Assembly: GCF_037975245.1 (NCBI RefSeq)
Contig: NC_092568.1
Coordinates: 804,001-868,000, forward strand
Direction: 5' to 3'
Source of the DNA: Apostichopus japonicus
Lineage: Eukaryota; Echinodermata; Holothuroidea; Aspidochirotida; Stichopodidae
Length of the DNA stretch: 64,000 bases
Shown one piece after another: positions 12,572 through 26,330 of this stretch; position 1 is the first letter of the stretch; the number at the start of each line of letters is the position of its first letter. The position numbers and the translations under genes are program-made. A model generated the notes under the pieces. That model did not search any database. It had not been told where the DNA came from and was given only the letters and a program-made list of their open reading frames with translations.

Positions 12572-15500
12572 CAAGTCTGGGTCTATAGCGAGTTAGCGAC
12601 TATATGGCAGTCTGTGCCATCCCTCATAATTTGTATGTTAAACTTTGGGTGGATTTTTGCTTTCAATCTGATTGCGACGCTGTGGAGATTACAATCATAT
12701 ATAAACGGTTAATAATAAGAAATAATAATAACATTAATAATCTTATTAATAAATCTACGTATGCCTTTGACTTATCGAATAAAAATTGACGACAATGAAA
12801 GAAAATAAAAAGAAAACAAAAAACAGGCGAATACAAAATCCGATCCCATTACACATCGGCTATATCACTCAACAAGAACGACTGATTCAGTGGAGCGTTC
12901 CAACAGTCTGTATACTTTTATTACCCTCGCGCACCCCCATTTGTTTTCACGTATCAGTGTAACTGATATACTGCATGAGGAAGAATAGAGAGATAGAGAG
13001 AATAATGGCATCTTTCCAAATATAGCTAAGAATGATAAATTGTAAAACATTCACAAGTGGATAACTAATACATCCCGATGGAATCACTTCCATCATTAAA
13101 ACCATCTATTCATGAAATGCAACGTATCAAATGAAACTGCATAATGCAGTTTGGCAAGGTCACGATTGAGGGTTCTTAAACAAGAAAGAAGTGGGTTTCA
13201 AATCATACACCTCTTAAAACAGAGATGCTTACTGATGTAATAATTATAATGTACATAATAAATATTAACTATATAATTATTCACGAAGTATTCATTTGTA
13301 TGGACGATTCATTTCTTAGTCTTTACACAGTTGGCAAAAAAGTCGTAAGCGCAATAATAAATCTGTTTACAGTGTATGAAGTTTTTAACGTTCGTTATTT
13401 GTAAAGAGGGCGCTCATCACAATCGAATACAAAATGCATAATGATACCACAGCCAACTGTAATGCTAAAGTCGTTTGGAGAGGCCAAGCGCTCTTTGTAA
13501 TTATAGAGACATACACCCCTCCCCCTCCCTATCCCCATTCAACTAATCCAATCACTGAATACAAAACTCTCAATCCTGATAATATCTTATGTGATCTCGT
13601 AATAATCGAGTAAAGTTTGTTTGAGGGATTACAGTCGAAAGAAAAAGCCATTCAAAACGGAATGACGTGTTTCCTATTTGATCAATTGAGAAACCCCTCG
13701 AAACCTGCAGTGTACAGCTGTGTTTGAATAGACGGCGTTAAATTCGCGGGTTTCAGTATAACGACGTCATCAAATTCAATTGGCGGTAGGGAAACCTCTA
13801 TCCGCTAATATTCAGCATAAAAGCGGCGGAATGTATTTGGTCAAGGTTGTGTTTTGTATGCATGTACAATGTAGAAATGTAAGTCATGAATATGAAAAAA
13901 CACGAGTAAGAATTTGGGAAGGATCGAATTTTCCTTTCCCCATATCCCTTCCTCACATCTCTCCACCCCTCTTTCACACCTTCCTCCAAAGATCATCTGT
14001 ATACCACATAAATGTTTTTAAATTTTCTTTCATATTATCGTGTTTTGCACTTTTTAATATATAGTTGTAAGTCGTAAATATACGGTGCATTATAAATTAC
14101 ATTTGTACAAACAAAACAGTTCCGAAAAGTACAAAAGACTATAGGCCTATTGGCCCCTATTACCAAAAGACGAGTCACAACGAAAAAAAAACGAAAAAAA
14201 TATATCGATGATAAACTTTTAAGTCGTGATTCAATACAAACAGTTTGCAAAGTATCGTATATCGCGCAGTGGGTTTGAGAGTCAAATAATATTCAAAAAA
14301 CGTCCCGCATCCACCAACCGCACCACCCCCTCCTATTCTCGGTGGTTCTATCACTGCGAATTCCATATATAGCCTGGATTTGAACCTTACCAATATAGGA
14401 CATACCCACCTTACCGAATAACGTATTATAATTATTTTGTATATTACAATAAGGAATGCTTGTTGGATCAGACTATATTATGTGACTTATAGGATGGTCA
14501 TGACACCATAACCCGATGGCCTTTTTGTGTTGCTTGATCGTTTGGAAGACAATCCTTGTCATAGGATCTACTTTCAGTTATATAGAGATGAATTTCTAGA
14601 AACCGAAGACTCTACTTCACGTTGGTCTCTCTACTCGTCGAAAGGCAAAGCAATACAATACCCAGAATCATAATAACTTCTAAAAAGCATCTGTTTTCAT
14701 ATCGTTCCATTTTTCCTGTTTTTTTTTCTTTTTTTCTTTCTTTATTCTTCTTTTTGGAAACGGAGAGAGAGAAAAGCGCCGACGTTTTTTAGGTAAACAA
14801 TATGATTTCCACAGACCCTGTTCTATTTCAGGAAGCCGAGGGTATAATAAATCAACTCATTCTATGACATATTTCATTCCTCTTCTCTTTATTTATATAA
14901 TATAAATCTATATTGCATATGCGTGTGTTGTAAAGTCACGTTGAACTATGGCGGTACGAAATCACCTGTTTTGTTTTTTTGTTTTTATTTTCTTCTGTGA
15001 AAATAATGACGGAGGTCAAAAGATCCGACTAAATCCTTGTCGTGGAATAAAATAATAAACTATTAATGAGAATTTGACACGCCATGCACAAAATGAATGT
15101 AGGCTGCATGGATACCAGGTATAACTCACGAAACAAACTTTCTCAAGGGTGTTACACACACTGAGTATTAGTAATTGTTATAAAAAGAATTATAGATATT
15201 TGACCCCCTCGTTAAGTATAATACTAATAAGTAATAAAGTTCCTTTACTAATCATAGTATTGATAATAAACAGGTTTCGTCATCAGGTGACGTCATCAGG
15301 AGAGATGACGGGAGTAAGGGAAATAAATTAATAAGACGGAGAGCGGGAAATTATCACCAGGGAGTCTCTGGCAACTCCCTGATATAGCCTATACATTAGT
15401 CTAGTGGAAGTGGAAACTATAAACTCTAACTAGGAAAAATAATAAATGCTTACAATTATTGAAATTGAGCTCGAGGTTTGATTCAGTCATGGTCTTTATA

Positions 15501-15594
15501 TTTTATGCGATCATATCAATTTAATGCAACCAAGTTCTTCGGTATTAATAACATCGGTTATAAATCTTGAGCGCAGGACTTTTCTGGTTTAGGT
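12571..15594. other. Intergenic region without a supported gene
   Basis: AT-rich DNA with short chance frames only. The sole notable item is the palindrome at 15358-15381 (entered separately). Confidence 0.5.
15358..15381. repeat. 24 bp palindrome, second copy
   Basis: Arms CAGGGAGT and ACTCCCTG around an 8 bp loop, the same arms as the palindrome at 1297-1321. No flanking duplication is visible here. Confidence 0.5.
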
Positions 15595-15750
15595 CACATC
15601 TTCTGTCCCACAATGTATGACTATACCCACGATATGTCCCACAATATATGGCTATGCATGTTGTCCCACAATGTATGACTATGCATGCTGTCCCACAATG
15701 TATGACTATACATATCCCACGATATAGATATTGATATATTTGCATATATA

Positions 15751-15805
<55 letters not shown>

Positions 15806-15925
15806 TGTAAGTTCAATCCCACAATATATGACACAACATTATGGCACCACATGTCCCACAGTATATGATTTTTCATATTCCACAATATATGACTCTACGT
15901 TATATGACTCTACACGAGAAATTTC
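15595..15925. repeat. TCCCACAATGTATGAC minisatellite interrupted by (TA)n
   Basis: Multiple irregular copies of a TCCCACAATRTATGAC-type motif lie on both sides of a TA run (about 15750-15803) and point the same way. The microsatellite therefore expanded inside the older minisatellite. Confidence 0.8.
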
Positions 15926-18791
15926 ACTCTGTTGAACTGCTGTAATTAAATATATACATCAACGATGGCTATGAATTGAAGCCTACACCAAACATACCAT
16001 TCCATGATTCGACATCCAAGGACCACCGAACCGTCTTGTATCACATGACTAATTATTGAATTAAAGATGCTGGAGGTGCGAGTATAACATTTAATGCGCC
16101 TTTTGAACGTATCACTTACTGCAATATAGGGTTCATACTTTGTAATAAAAAAAAATAGTAAAAAATAGTATTCGTAATCTTCAGCACCCTCAGGTGTCAT
16201 ATTTATGCTAAGATTTACGGGCTCCGAGGGGAGGGAAATCCGATCCCTGAACATCTATCAATATCTCAGATGCGTTGGCATTGGTAAAATGTCTCCTGCA
16301 ATGTTAGCCACTTAAAGGGAGAAGCCTATTCACACATATACCGTTATACCATTAACAGAAAGGTTGAACCAGTGTCATTCAAATATAGCATATACATAGA
16401 GCTCTAAATTGGACCATTGTTTTATTAGCTACAAATGTTTGTTTTTCATATTCGGGAAAATCCGATAACCTCATATACGGCTTGAGCCCCAATAACTCTG
16501 TCAGAGATGCTGAGCATCAACATTACTGATATTATATAGTAGTAATCTTCGCATGTTAGTAGTTTTAGCTGCAATAGGGACGAAATCACATCATGAATGA
16601 TAAACAAAATATTTTCTTTTCAATTTCGAAATTGTTCGGCAGCAGGAAAGTTCGATGACCTCATACGGCTTGAGCCCCTATAACTCTCTCAGAGATACTG
16701 AGCCTTCAACATTATTGAAATTATATGGTATTCTTGTCGTGCGTGCAACTTTAATGTTATGTATATGCGACGAAGAAGCAATACGTTCAAAATTAAATAA
16801 CCTAATTCTGCATGTGTGTGCGATCGTTCGCATGAACATGACAAGTTTTGGTTTAATTATTCCATGAAATAGTGGTCCAAACTTGCGCCTGTTTTTGGTG
16901 TCCCTCTCATGTTTCTTCGTACATCAGCAAAAGAATTTCTGTGTAAGCCTAATTATCGGCACCAATTGTAAAAAAAAGTATTAACAATGCATAACATAAG
17001 AACCCACAGGTGGGCAAAGTGTAGTCCGCGGTAAAATTTTCTGCGGCCCGCAAGATGGTTTCAACTTCCTACCGGTTCGGTCCGCAGAACCTTATGTTGA
17101 GGAAAGCATGAAAACATATCTATATACACTTTTTGGCAGTTTGCGTGTAGAAGAGTAAGGCCTACAAAGCCATGTTATTGGATATTTCAACATAACAGAT
17201 GGACAATGGACTGTTTCATTTTTACCATATAAAATGTAATATTGCCATCTCACGGGGTAGGTTATACGTACATCCTTAAGGACTGTGACTCGCCTTTTAT
17301 AGATTCACAACTTCATATTGGCCATGCAGCAAGATCCATTTCGAGCCCATGCACCATTGAGCAAAACCTCATAAACTTGTTACGTTGCGTAGATACAAAA
17401 GCCTTAAAAGGTTGTGATTTGTCATAGGGGATGACCAAACTTTGTCAGGAGGAGGATGGGCCCTGCATTATTAATGGATGACCGATATAGCGGACAAGGG
17501 TTACTCTGCTGGTTTTTCATCTAAAAAGGAAACAAGACAAAAGAGACACGCCAATTCGACCCCGAGACGTCCAAGGATTGGATGAACTGGTAGGGATGGG
17601 AAGGGTGGGTTGGTTGGTTGGGGGGGGGGAGTGGGTAGTTCGTGATGGAGAGGATCGCGGATGGGCTCATGCAGGGCTTGATCGGGTGAGATTATCACAA
17701 AACGAATCATGCCCAAGATGTAAAAGAGTACAAGTTTTCTTATATTCTGCATGAGCCGTATAAATATCCTGACGTCATGAACGACGTGGACCTGTATCGT
17801 AAAGTGGAGTTTGATGACTTTGCTGATGGAACAGAAATCACAGATTGTTTTCAATTTCCGAAATATTGAATAAAAATCATGGTAAACATTGAAAGCCCGA
17901 TTGCATTCGGGTTACGAATGACGTATATAGCAGTAAGCTGACATGAAAGTGTTTATGCATCGGTGACTAAACAGTGGATGATGCATTTGTTGGTGATATT
18001 TTTTTCTCTGAAATGAACCAGCTGGTGCATTCATCCGTCACATCTGATTTACTCATTTTACTGAGCAATTTATCTGCGTGAGTGAGTTATTTATGAATAT
18101 ATTTAACACAAGGAGAAATAAATCAAATATTTAACGTCATTTTTACCGGGGAGGGGCCCGCACCATGGCCCACACCCTGGTAGTTCTCGTCAAAATGATT
18201 TACGGAGGGCACGCGTGGCCGTCCTATATCTAGGCTGAAATATTAAATACATATAGAGGCATTACCGCATTACTATATATAGTGTAAAGCATCTGCAAAA
18301 TCTAGCAAGCAAATATTTTCACTATTATATTGCGCGGTATAACTATGTTATACATTTAACAAATCCGCCTGGCTATATCAGCAGCATAGTATAGTCCCAA
18401 TAAAAACACGTTGACGTTTAAACCCAAATAGCTACACTTGGGTAATTTCAAACCGTGAGGGAATTTAGATACTACATACTTGGTCCAATTAAAGCGTCGC
18501 GTAGTTCTCACTTTACAAAGCAAATCCATAGAAAAACAATTTCTGATTTCAAAAGCTGCTTCATAAGTAAAGAATATGCGAAAACCCATTTAGGCTATTT
18601 AAAAGAATACTTAAATTTTAAAAACCTAATTTATTAACTCATAGGTCTAAATGGATCAATGGATCTCGTTTCGGCCGATAGGACAACATGAAAAAAAAAT
18701 TGTTTATTGTTGCAGTATGAGCCAGCCAAATGCACAAACTTGCGGCTTAACAAAAATTGAAAATGAACACCTGTAGGCATTTTGTATACCA
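15926..18791. other. Intergenic region with a two-copy repeat
   Basis: No supported gene. Two diverged copies of a 186 bp unit sharing ACGGCTTGAGCCCC start near 16440 and 16626. A fragment at 17005-17095 contains CTGCGGCCCGCAAGATGG and resembles the interior of the MITE at 47155-47277, but its ends cannot be set. A G-run lies at about 17621. Confidence 0.5.
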
Positions 18792-18799
18792 GGTACTTC

Positions 18800-20424
18800 C
18801 AGGGACGTAGCTAAGGCCTGATGATTGGGGGGGGTGTAGTGGCTGAAATTCCAACTGGATGGGTTTTGGAGTCAAAAAATTCCGACTGCTGCCTTGTACC
18901 CCCCTCCCCCCCCCCCCGCACTCATCGTCAACGATACGGTCAGTGTCAGTTAGACACCCCATCTTTCGCGACTGCACTTTTGTTCCGAACATTTTGCAAT
19001 ACATTTGTACCTTATGGGGCAAAGTTTTTGCTTATGTTGATGGCACTTTTAAACTTCCGTAGATTAGCATTGAGCGTTTTAATTGTATACCATAGATACA
19101 ATGTATATCCCACCGTCGTAGCCAGGAATTTCAAAGGGGAAGCACTTTTTGCGATTGATATGGGGGAGGGGTCTAAGGGGAGGGGGTGTCCCCCTCCCCT
19201 TTGAGATTTTTTGAACAATTGAAGGTCCTTAGATGCGATCTGGTGCAATTTGTTGCCAGTTTCATCATTATCATATGATATCATACTATCAGCAGATTTT
19301 GTTTCCTGTTTGAATTCTTTTACATGTTCTTTTACATAATATATCAGAAAGACAAACATAGTGCTCTTTTATAATTTTTCCAGAAGGATGATTCTTGTTT
19401 ATTGTCCAATGTCTGGACTTAAATACATTTGACGAACTTAATTGATGGACAATATAAACTTTCATATTTTGTAAGACAGCCATATTTGCAGTGGCCTAAA
19501 AAAATATCGTTATCTCCGTGTATTAACAGTATAATAATTATTTATAGGAAGTGCGTATCACGTACGATTGCTAGCTTAGCTTCATAACATGCTGTTCGTG
19601 CAACAACTTAGGACGAATCATAGAACGGATGAGAACGAACTTGTCGTCGTCGTTGTGCATACGGTTCGTGACATTCCATCGAGTGAGGTTAGGTAGGCAA
19701 TATGTATTTTATTACGCAGTGGCCAACTGCAGGTTTGAAATAGGCTATAGGCTAAATTTATCAAATTGCATCTGCCAAACTAAGTAAGTAGTTGAATCAG
19801 TAGGCCTGCATGTTATTACGATTATAACCGAGTTAACGGAGCTGACGAGTATTCAAGATCAAAAGAGCACTGACAAAATACTATGCTAAAAAAACAACAG
19901 TTTTTAAACATTTTTTTTCGACACTCAAAGGGGGGAGCAGTCGCTCCCCTGCTCCCCTGGCTACGTCCCTGGTATATCCTGAACTTACTTTAAGCTAGCG
20001 AACAGGGTCGACCCACCCAATAGCAAAATTAATACATAAATTTTCCGAATTGAAGCTGGCGAACGTATTTTTTTTTAGAGTATTCAAAATCATACGAAGT
20101 TTTGTATGGTGGAGTATAAGGATCGCGAGATACAATTTCTCAATGTGACGAGGAAAACGTGGTAAATATGACTGATTAAAGGTCAATTTTGATCGAAAAT
20201 TTTATGTCACTCACAAATTACAAGAACATATGAAAAAAAGAGTGCGACAGTCAGAAAAATTAGAGCGTGACAGTCGGAAATTCCGAATTGAAGCTGGCGA
20301 CAGTCGGAAATTCCGACAGTCGGAAATTCCGACTGTCGCACTCAAATTTTCCAACTATCGTCATTTTTACCAAGATTGGGGGGGTGAGACACCCCCCCAC
20401 ACCCCCCCTCTAGCGACGTCCCTG
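18800..20424. mobile_element. hAT-like DNA transposon with 8 bp TSD, host of a nested element
   Basis: The left end CAGGGACGTAGCTA and the inverted right end CAGGGACGTCGCTA differ at one base in 14. GGTACTTC immediately flanks both sides (18792-18799 and 20425-20432), a perfect 8 bp target-site duplication. Subterminal regions are G/C-run rich (GGGGGGGG after the left end, CCCCCCC before the right end). The body carries repeats of GACAGTCGGAAATTCC near 20265-20335. No transposase is encoded, so it is non-autonomous. A second element (19111-19971) lies inside it. Confidence 0.88.
19111..19971. mobile_element. Nested hAT-like element with its own 8 bp TSD
   Basis: GTATATCC flanks both sides exactly (19103-19110 and 19972-19979). 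The inverted right end reads CAGGGACGTAGCCAGG; the left end CACCGTCGTAGCCAGG matches it with four changes. The element is 861 bp, again with G-rich subterminal blocks, and belongs to the same family as the element it sits in. It encodes nothing recognisable. Confidence 0.85.
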
Positions 20425-20578
20425 GGTACTTCATTAAATGGAAAGTGGGTTATGCCTTGATTTTTCGGTGATTCCCGGACGATTCTATACATAGCAAGTA
20501 TTATGTTTTCACTGTGTATTAAGCCATGTCCAGTAGTATATATATTGTATATATGTAGTATACTATATACTGTATATA

Positions 20579-20969
20579 CAGGGGCGTCGGAGCCGGTACG
20601 GCAGGTCCGGCGAACGCTGGACCAATATTCACGGCGCAAAAAAAAAAAAAAGTAGGACTAAGAAAACAAAAAATGGCAAAAAATAATCTGGGAGGTAAAC
20701 TTTTCAATATAATTTTCAATAATGATGACGGCAAGTAGGCTAAAGGTGACTAATCTGACATGGCAGGGGTCTTGTTTTCAAGCTCGGGAAGTGCCATTTC
20801 CTGCAATCTGGGAGTCATTTTTTTCAAAATTTTCTTCATTACGCTACGCGCCAACCATGGTGGCGCATAGCGTAATTTGACCTACCAAACGTCCCCCGAT
20901 AATTATGTTACTGTAGATGGCCACACTCTGTTCTGCCGTACCAATACCAAATAGCTTCCGACGCCCCTG
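20579..20969. mobile_element. Short TIR element (CAGGGGCGTCGGA ends)
   Basis: CAGGGGCGTCGGA at 20579 is matched exactly by the inverted right end at 20957-20969, and TACGGCAG follows near both ends. It sits in TA-rich DNA, where an 8 bp duplication cannot be confirmed. The interior has a near-perfect palindrome of about 40 bp centred on CCATGG near 20858 (arms ATTACGCTACGCGCCA and its partner). The 391 bp carry no gene. Confidence 0.75.
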
Positions 20970-22689
20970 ATATAGTACGGTATATATAGGCCTTTATATA
21001 ATATATTTAAACAAAATGTAATTTTAACTATCATTATATGGATCATTTCCTAGAAGACTCTTCTAATGACACAAACGCACGTGGCTATGTCGATCTTTCA
21101 TTTTCTTTCACTAAATATTATTTTTAAGCTTACATCTCTTTATATTATCAAAGGATTAAACGGCATTAAATATCAAACATTGATTTTTGACAGAGTATAT
21201 CGCATAAATCTCAGTAAATTTTACTGCAGATATATAAATACGAAGTCCATTTGTCTGATAATCGCTCAGTGTGTGAAACTGAGTAACAACTATATACTAG
21301 TGTTCCAATAGTCTCAACTAGTTCTCATGTAAATACGAGGTTATTTATTACAGGCAAATTTCGGGAACGGAACCAAATTTGATTTGTTTGCGAGAAGCCT
21401 GTTTGATTTCCCAATCCACAACACAACGCGTTATACGAAACAACAACATGCATGCATGCAGTGTCGTTCGGCAAAACACGGCAAAAAAAAAAAATTAGAA
21501 CACAGGATCGATGAAATGTGTACAGCAAAATGTTGCTAGGGACCCCTTCAAACATATGCAAGCTCAAGGCTGTTTTGAAATCGCTCTCTGGATTAGTTAT
21601 TAGAATTTAGAACAAAATGTCAACCAGATTTGAGAAACAGTATCATAAGAGTTCTAGATATCTATCGATTTTTCCCTAATGTTTCAACGAAAGGAGAGAT
21701 TTTATCCGGCAGGCTTGTCTAGATTCCGATGGTTTAGCATGACTTGTTCGAATTTCAGTTGATCTACATTTACCAAAGTGAGATGTAATCAACGATTTGA
21801 GATGCCCGACGGTGAAAATTTGTCGATCTGAATTTGAACATCACATCAAGTCGCCTCTTTCGCTTCCGTTTAATTTCCAGAGAAATCTAATCGGTCGGTG
21901 TTAACTTCCGAGCCTCTCATGTGACAACTCGAGGATGGATTCAAAGTACATATCTACGGAAGCTTCTACAACCGTGTATCGTAGATCAAAGATGAAACGG
22001 ACCTATACGCTTAGGCTACCATTAAAACACGTCCAATAATTCAGTACTATATAGACAGACGTAATGTTCGCGTGCGCGTATACGGAGACGAAGGGAATTT
22101 GTGAATAACCTTATTGCAATATTGTACATAGGAAATGTGTACTGTAAAATAATAATCTGATCACACGTTAGTCTATTTTCCTATTGCAGATTGCATGTTT
22201 TGCAGTCTACGAGAAGAAGAAAACACTTAAAGAATAACAACCGCTTGGTTGCAATTGCCCTCGTGTATTTTGGTTTGTTTCTCTGTTCGAAATTGCTTAT
22301 ACTTGCAATGAAGTGTCCGTGTTACTGTACATTCTGGTAACCTACCACGTGGGATCTACGCATATCGTATACATACAGTACAGTCTTACATTATGAAGAA
22401 GACAACAAGCCTTCTCTGTAAGTAATCAATATTTCGTATCACCTCATATGACATTACTGATGGTATACGGTGATTTGAAGTTTCTCATGTTTTGCATTGC
22501 AAGTCAACTTCAATATATTGGATATCCAATAGCAGTCGGTCGTCTGCTTTCACATGACATTACTATTCGTTACGCGTCGCCATTTTGAAGTCGCTGCCGC
22601 CGGTTTTTACATTGACATCGATCTAAAATGACATGGTGATTCAACAAACGCTATCAAACGACATAAGCGTTGCTATGGTGTTTGCTTTA
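20970..22689. other. Intergenic region, nothing recognised
   Basis: No supported gene, RNA or repeat; short open frames only. Confidence 0.45.
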
Positions 22690-23929
22690 GTCATTGCCAG
22701 AGCCGTATATTTAGAGAGTTTGGCCAATGGGGGACCGATTTTGATTGGTCGAGAGGTGACACACCCTCATAGGACGCCATGATAGTTCCAAATCAAAAAG
22801 TTTTTGCGATGAGCAGACAACACTAACGATGCAATGCATACTTAGGCTAGTACAATACTTGCGTAACAATTATTTTAATTTGTTAGAGAAAACAGAAAAA
22901 CCTCCTTATATACAACTATGTCTTGATGTGAGGCCTGGGGATGTAGCCAGCGAAGTGAAGATTGAGGTTTTTTTTGAGGGGTTTTCCAACCAACGTCCAA
23001 AGACGAAAGATTTGGAAACAAAAGTTGGTCGGACAGGCTGGCGGTCTAAAGTGAATAGTATTAGTACCAAGCTGTGTGAGGCGAGGATAGGCATATAGCC
23101 TAGGCCTCATCATCGAAGACTAGATCGTCATGTTTTGGTTATAAAAGGCCAGAAATTCCTGTTTTCTTCAATTTTAGATCAAAGCGAACAAGCAAAATAT
23201 ACCTCGCTAATTCGAGGCCTAAGACTGAGTTTAAAAAGCCTGGTCTAGCTTAGTTAGAATTAGGCCAATGCAAGCACTCAGTCTAACTTAGAGTTAGCCC
23301 ATTATTAGTAGCCAACTAAGGCTAGACCTAAAGTTTGACTGCAGCAGGACTGAGTTAGGCTTAACTTTCCTTTATGCAGACAATTAGCTGCATGACTCGA
23401 TCATACGACTTGAGCTATGGGTAAAAAAGTACTAGCCTTGGCCACAGATAGTCTAATTACGGAGGGTATAACAATATATAGGGCTAGGCTATATATGCTT
23501 AGCCTGAGATAGGCCAGTTATACAGCATAGTTTTAAATGAGCTAGGCATTACAGTTTCAGTCGAAAACTCCATTAAACCTAACCTTTGGCCTACAGGCTT
23601 AATGTTAGGGTTTAGCCTAGAAAAGTCCAGTCCATCTCCAACTAACTTATCCTACAAAAGACAAAAATACTTGGCTAGGCCTCCTTGTGCATGCCAACTC
23701 TTGTAGCTCACTTTCAAGTTCTCAAAGTTAAGTCTTCAATTATGACAGTTTGTAATACAGAGTTTGGAATCAGCATGTATCTTCAAAATTTCTTACTTTC
23801 CTCACTTGTATGACCAGGTAATTTCCTACGTTTTGGTTTCAAATTTGCAATCCCCAGGTTCAAAAGTTTATAAGGTTGGCAGGTCTGCTTTGGCCATTCA
23901 GAAGATAAATTTTTGGTGATTGTGAGCCT

Positions 23930-26330
23930 GCCCTATTGACTTTGAGTATGGCCAATTTGAAAGGTGTCTAAGTGAAGGCAAGTGGAAGCTTAGGAAAGAT
24001 GCCATCCCCACACTATTTCAGCATAGGACTCATCCCAAACTAAGGAGAGTACTTGAGAGAGGTTCTGTGCCACCAGTGCTACAAAATGTATTAGTTTACC
24101 ACAACTATTCTTGATCACCAAATGAAGAAATGCAACTACATTTTAATGATAAAAACTTGGAAAGTATTTCATGTTTATTGCACTTTTGATGGAATATATT
24201 AATTGACCTTGGAAAAGGGCAATCATACTTAATTAATTATTGTTTAACACATGATTATTGCAAACAATAAGATTAACATTTTATAAATATAGGTCTTTTT
24301 AACCTCCAGATTTCCCACTTGATTAGTTGATTTACAGCTTGGAGCTGGGAAGTCCAGTGTTCCAACTCCATGGCTTTGGTACTCACTTCTTAAATCAACC
24401 CTTCATCATTTACTCAATTACTCAATCATTTACTCAATCTATTCATTCTTCTTCCAAATCCCCTCATCATGCATCTGTACTTTTTTGTCATTTCATTCCT
24501 GTTTGCCTCCACACCAAGTTTTAAATTTATCTGCTTAATTCTCACTCGCTTCTCATTAAGTAAACACTTCATCATTAACCTCAATCTATTGATTCTTCAT
24601 CCAAATTCCTTCATCATGATTCATGCTTCTGAACATGTCATTTCATTCCTGTGTTCCTCCACACCAATTGTTAAATTTATCTGCTTAATTCTCACTCACT
24701 TCTTATTAAGCAAACACTTCATCATTAACCTCAATCTATTCATTCTTCTTCCAAATCCCTTCATTGTGATTCATGCATCTGAACTTGTCATTTCATTCCT
24801 GTTTTCCTCCACACCAATTTTGAATTTATCTGTGGAATTCTAACATCATGCTGTCAATACATTACTAATCAGGCTTATAACTATTCATGCAACTGAGACA
24901 ATATTTTGTGCCACCCAGCTGATGAAAGCTTTTGCTTTTCTGTAAATTTGTAACATAATATACAGCTGCAAGTGATAAGACCCAGAAGTGATATGTGATA
25001 ACACGCTGCATATAAAAGTTTGCAGATACAATCATTTCATATTAGCAGAAAAAAATTCTGTTAATTTGTATTCAAATTGTCAAGTCTAATGATCTTTTCC
25101 TACTTCCAGTCCTGGGGAATAATCATATTCCTTTGTGTACTAACATTTTATATAATAATAAGAAAATGATTTATTGAGTAAGTTAATTTAATTACTTGTT
25201 TCAAAGGATTTGCAGAAATATGCTACTCTATATTGATCAGTGAAAGGAATAATCGCAGTAACTTATGTGTTTATATTGACTTTGCATTCTATTCAAGATC
25301 GTGACACTGAAAATGCAACACCATCAGTCACACCAAATCAGCAAAATAACAAGAGTCAATGTAATCAACCATCAAGATCTGAAGGTTCTCTAAGGTATCG
25401 TCTGCCTTGTGCCCAGAGAGAACTAAGGAAAATGAGGAAAGAGAAGGCAGCTATTACCAAAAGCATGCAGGTTTGCTTGCTCCTGACCAGATCAAAGCCA
25501 TAACCTTATCTAATATAAAGATGTTCAAGACCATCAAAATTTGAACCAAATGTTCTTGGAAGCCAGTCCAAACAGGCATTATTCTGTCAACAGAGTCAAT
25601 TTTGGATCTTCAAGAAGAACCGATGACAAGGGAAAAAAAGTTCCTCCTGACATCACAGTTCACCCAAGATTGCTTGGAGAATCTATTCAGCAGTGTCCGG
25701 ACAATGTCTTCGCCAGTTGAATTCAAGTATGCCCTGCAAATCATAAATGCTGGAAACTATCAAACCGATGAGAACAACTTCCTCACTAATTTCAGTTTTG
25801 AAACACCAGACTGTCCAGTATCAGATGACATTCCTGAGGTGAACATTCATCTCAAACACCTGACCCGATGACCACAGATGAAGAAAACAGCCTATACTAC
25901 CTCAGTGGTTATTGCATAACTAGACTGAAGCAAAATGATAAGCACTGCTCAAGCTGTTTGGACAACATTCAATCCACTTCCCCACCATCTTCCATTTTGG
26001 CTACATTGACAAGTTTTAGGAGTACACCGATGGTAACCTCGTTCATCCAAATCAAAGGGCTTTCCAATACCTCAAGACCACTGAATGACCTTCAGGAAGT
26101 ATAGCAGTGATAACCTCATCAACATGGGTAATTCTTAGAAACAGTTGACCTTGGCTATCGATTCAACTGCAACCTCCCAATTTCCAGAGTGTCACAAAAT
26201 CAAAGGGAAACTGCATTCCAGATACCTGATGTCCGTCTCCACATCTTTTGTAAAACGTAAAGGGCTGAAAAGAAGACAAAAATTCAGTGTTAAAAGTCTG
26301 GTGGAAAGTTAGGTAGTAAAAGCATGGCAA
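23930..26330 (+). pseudogene. Decayed THAP-domain / P-element-like transposase
   Basis: Three recognisable blocks in order. First, at about 23940-24100, is the tail of a THAP zinc finger: FERCLSEGKWKLRKDAIPTLF, where the closing AVPTxF-type motif reads AIPTLF; the N-terminal cysteine pair is not found. Second, at about 25290-25500, is a charged linker (RYRLPCAQRELRKMRKEKAA). Third, at 25600-26330, is the C-terminal P-element domain with SQFTQDCLENLFSSVR, then after a frameshift EENSLYYLSGYCITRLK, then after another frame change FPECHKIKGKLHSRYL. Stops and frameshifts separate the blocks, and the RNase H-like catalytic middle is mostly missing. No intact product can be made. The family name rests on motif recognition, not on a search. 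Confidence 0.8.
24390..24845. repeat. Tandem repeat, 150 bp unit, three copies, inside the P-like element
   Basis: CATTTCATTCCTG recurs at 24489, 24639 and 24789, a strict 150 bp period. The array creates a repetitive 124-codon open frame that is not a gene. Confidence 0.88.

Noticed and set aside
20579-20969. Exact 8 bp target-site duplication for the CAGGGGCGTCGG element
   Set aside because: The flanks (TGTATATA and ATATAGTA) do not match and the surrounding DNA is TA-rich, so none can be claimed.
24469-24843. 124-codon plus-strand frame rich in Phe, Leu, Ile and His
   Set aside because: It is the 150 bp tandem repeat read in frame; because 150 is divisible by three the frame stays open by construction.
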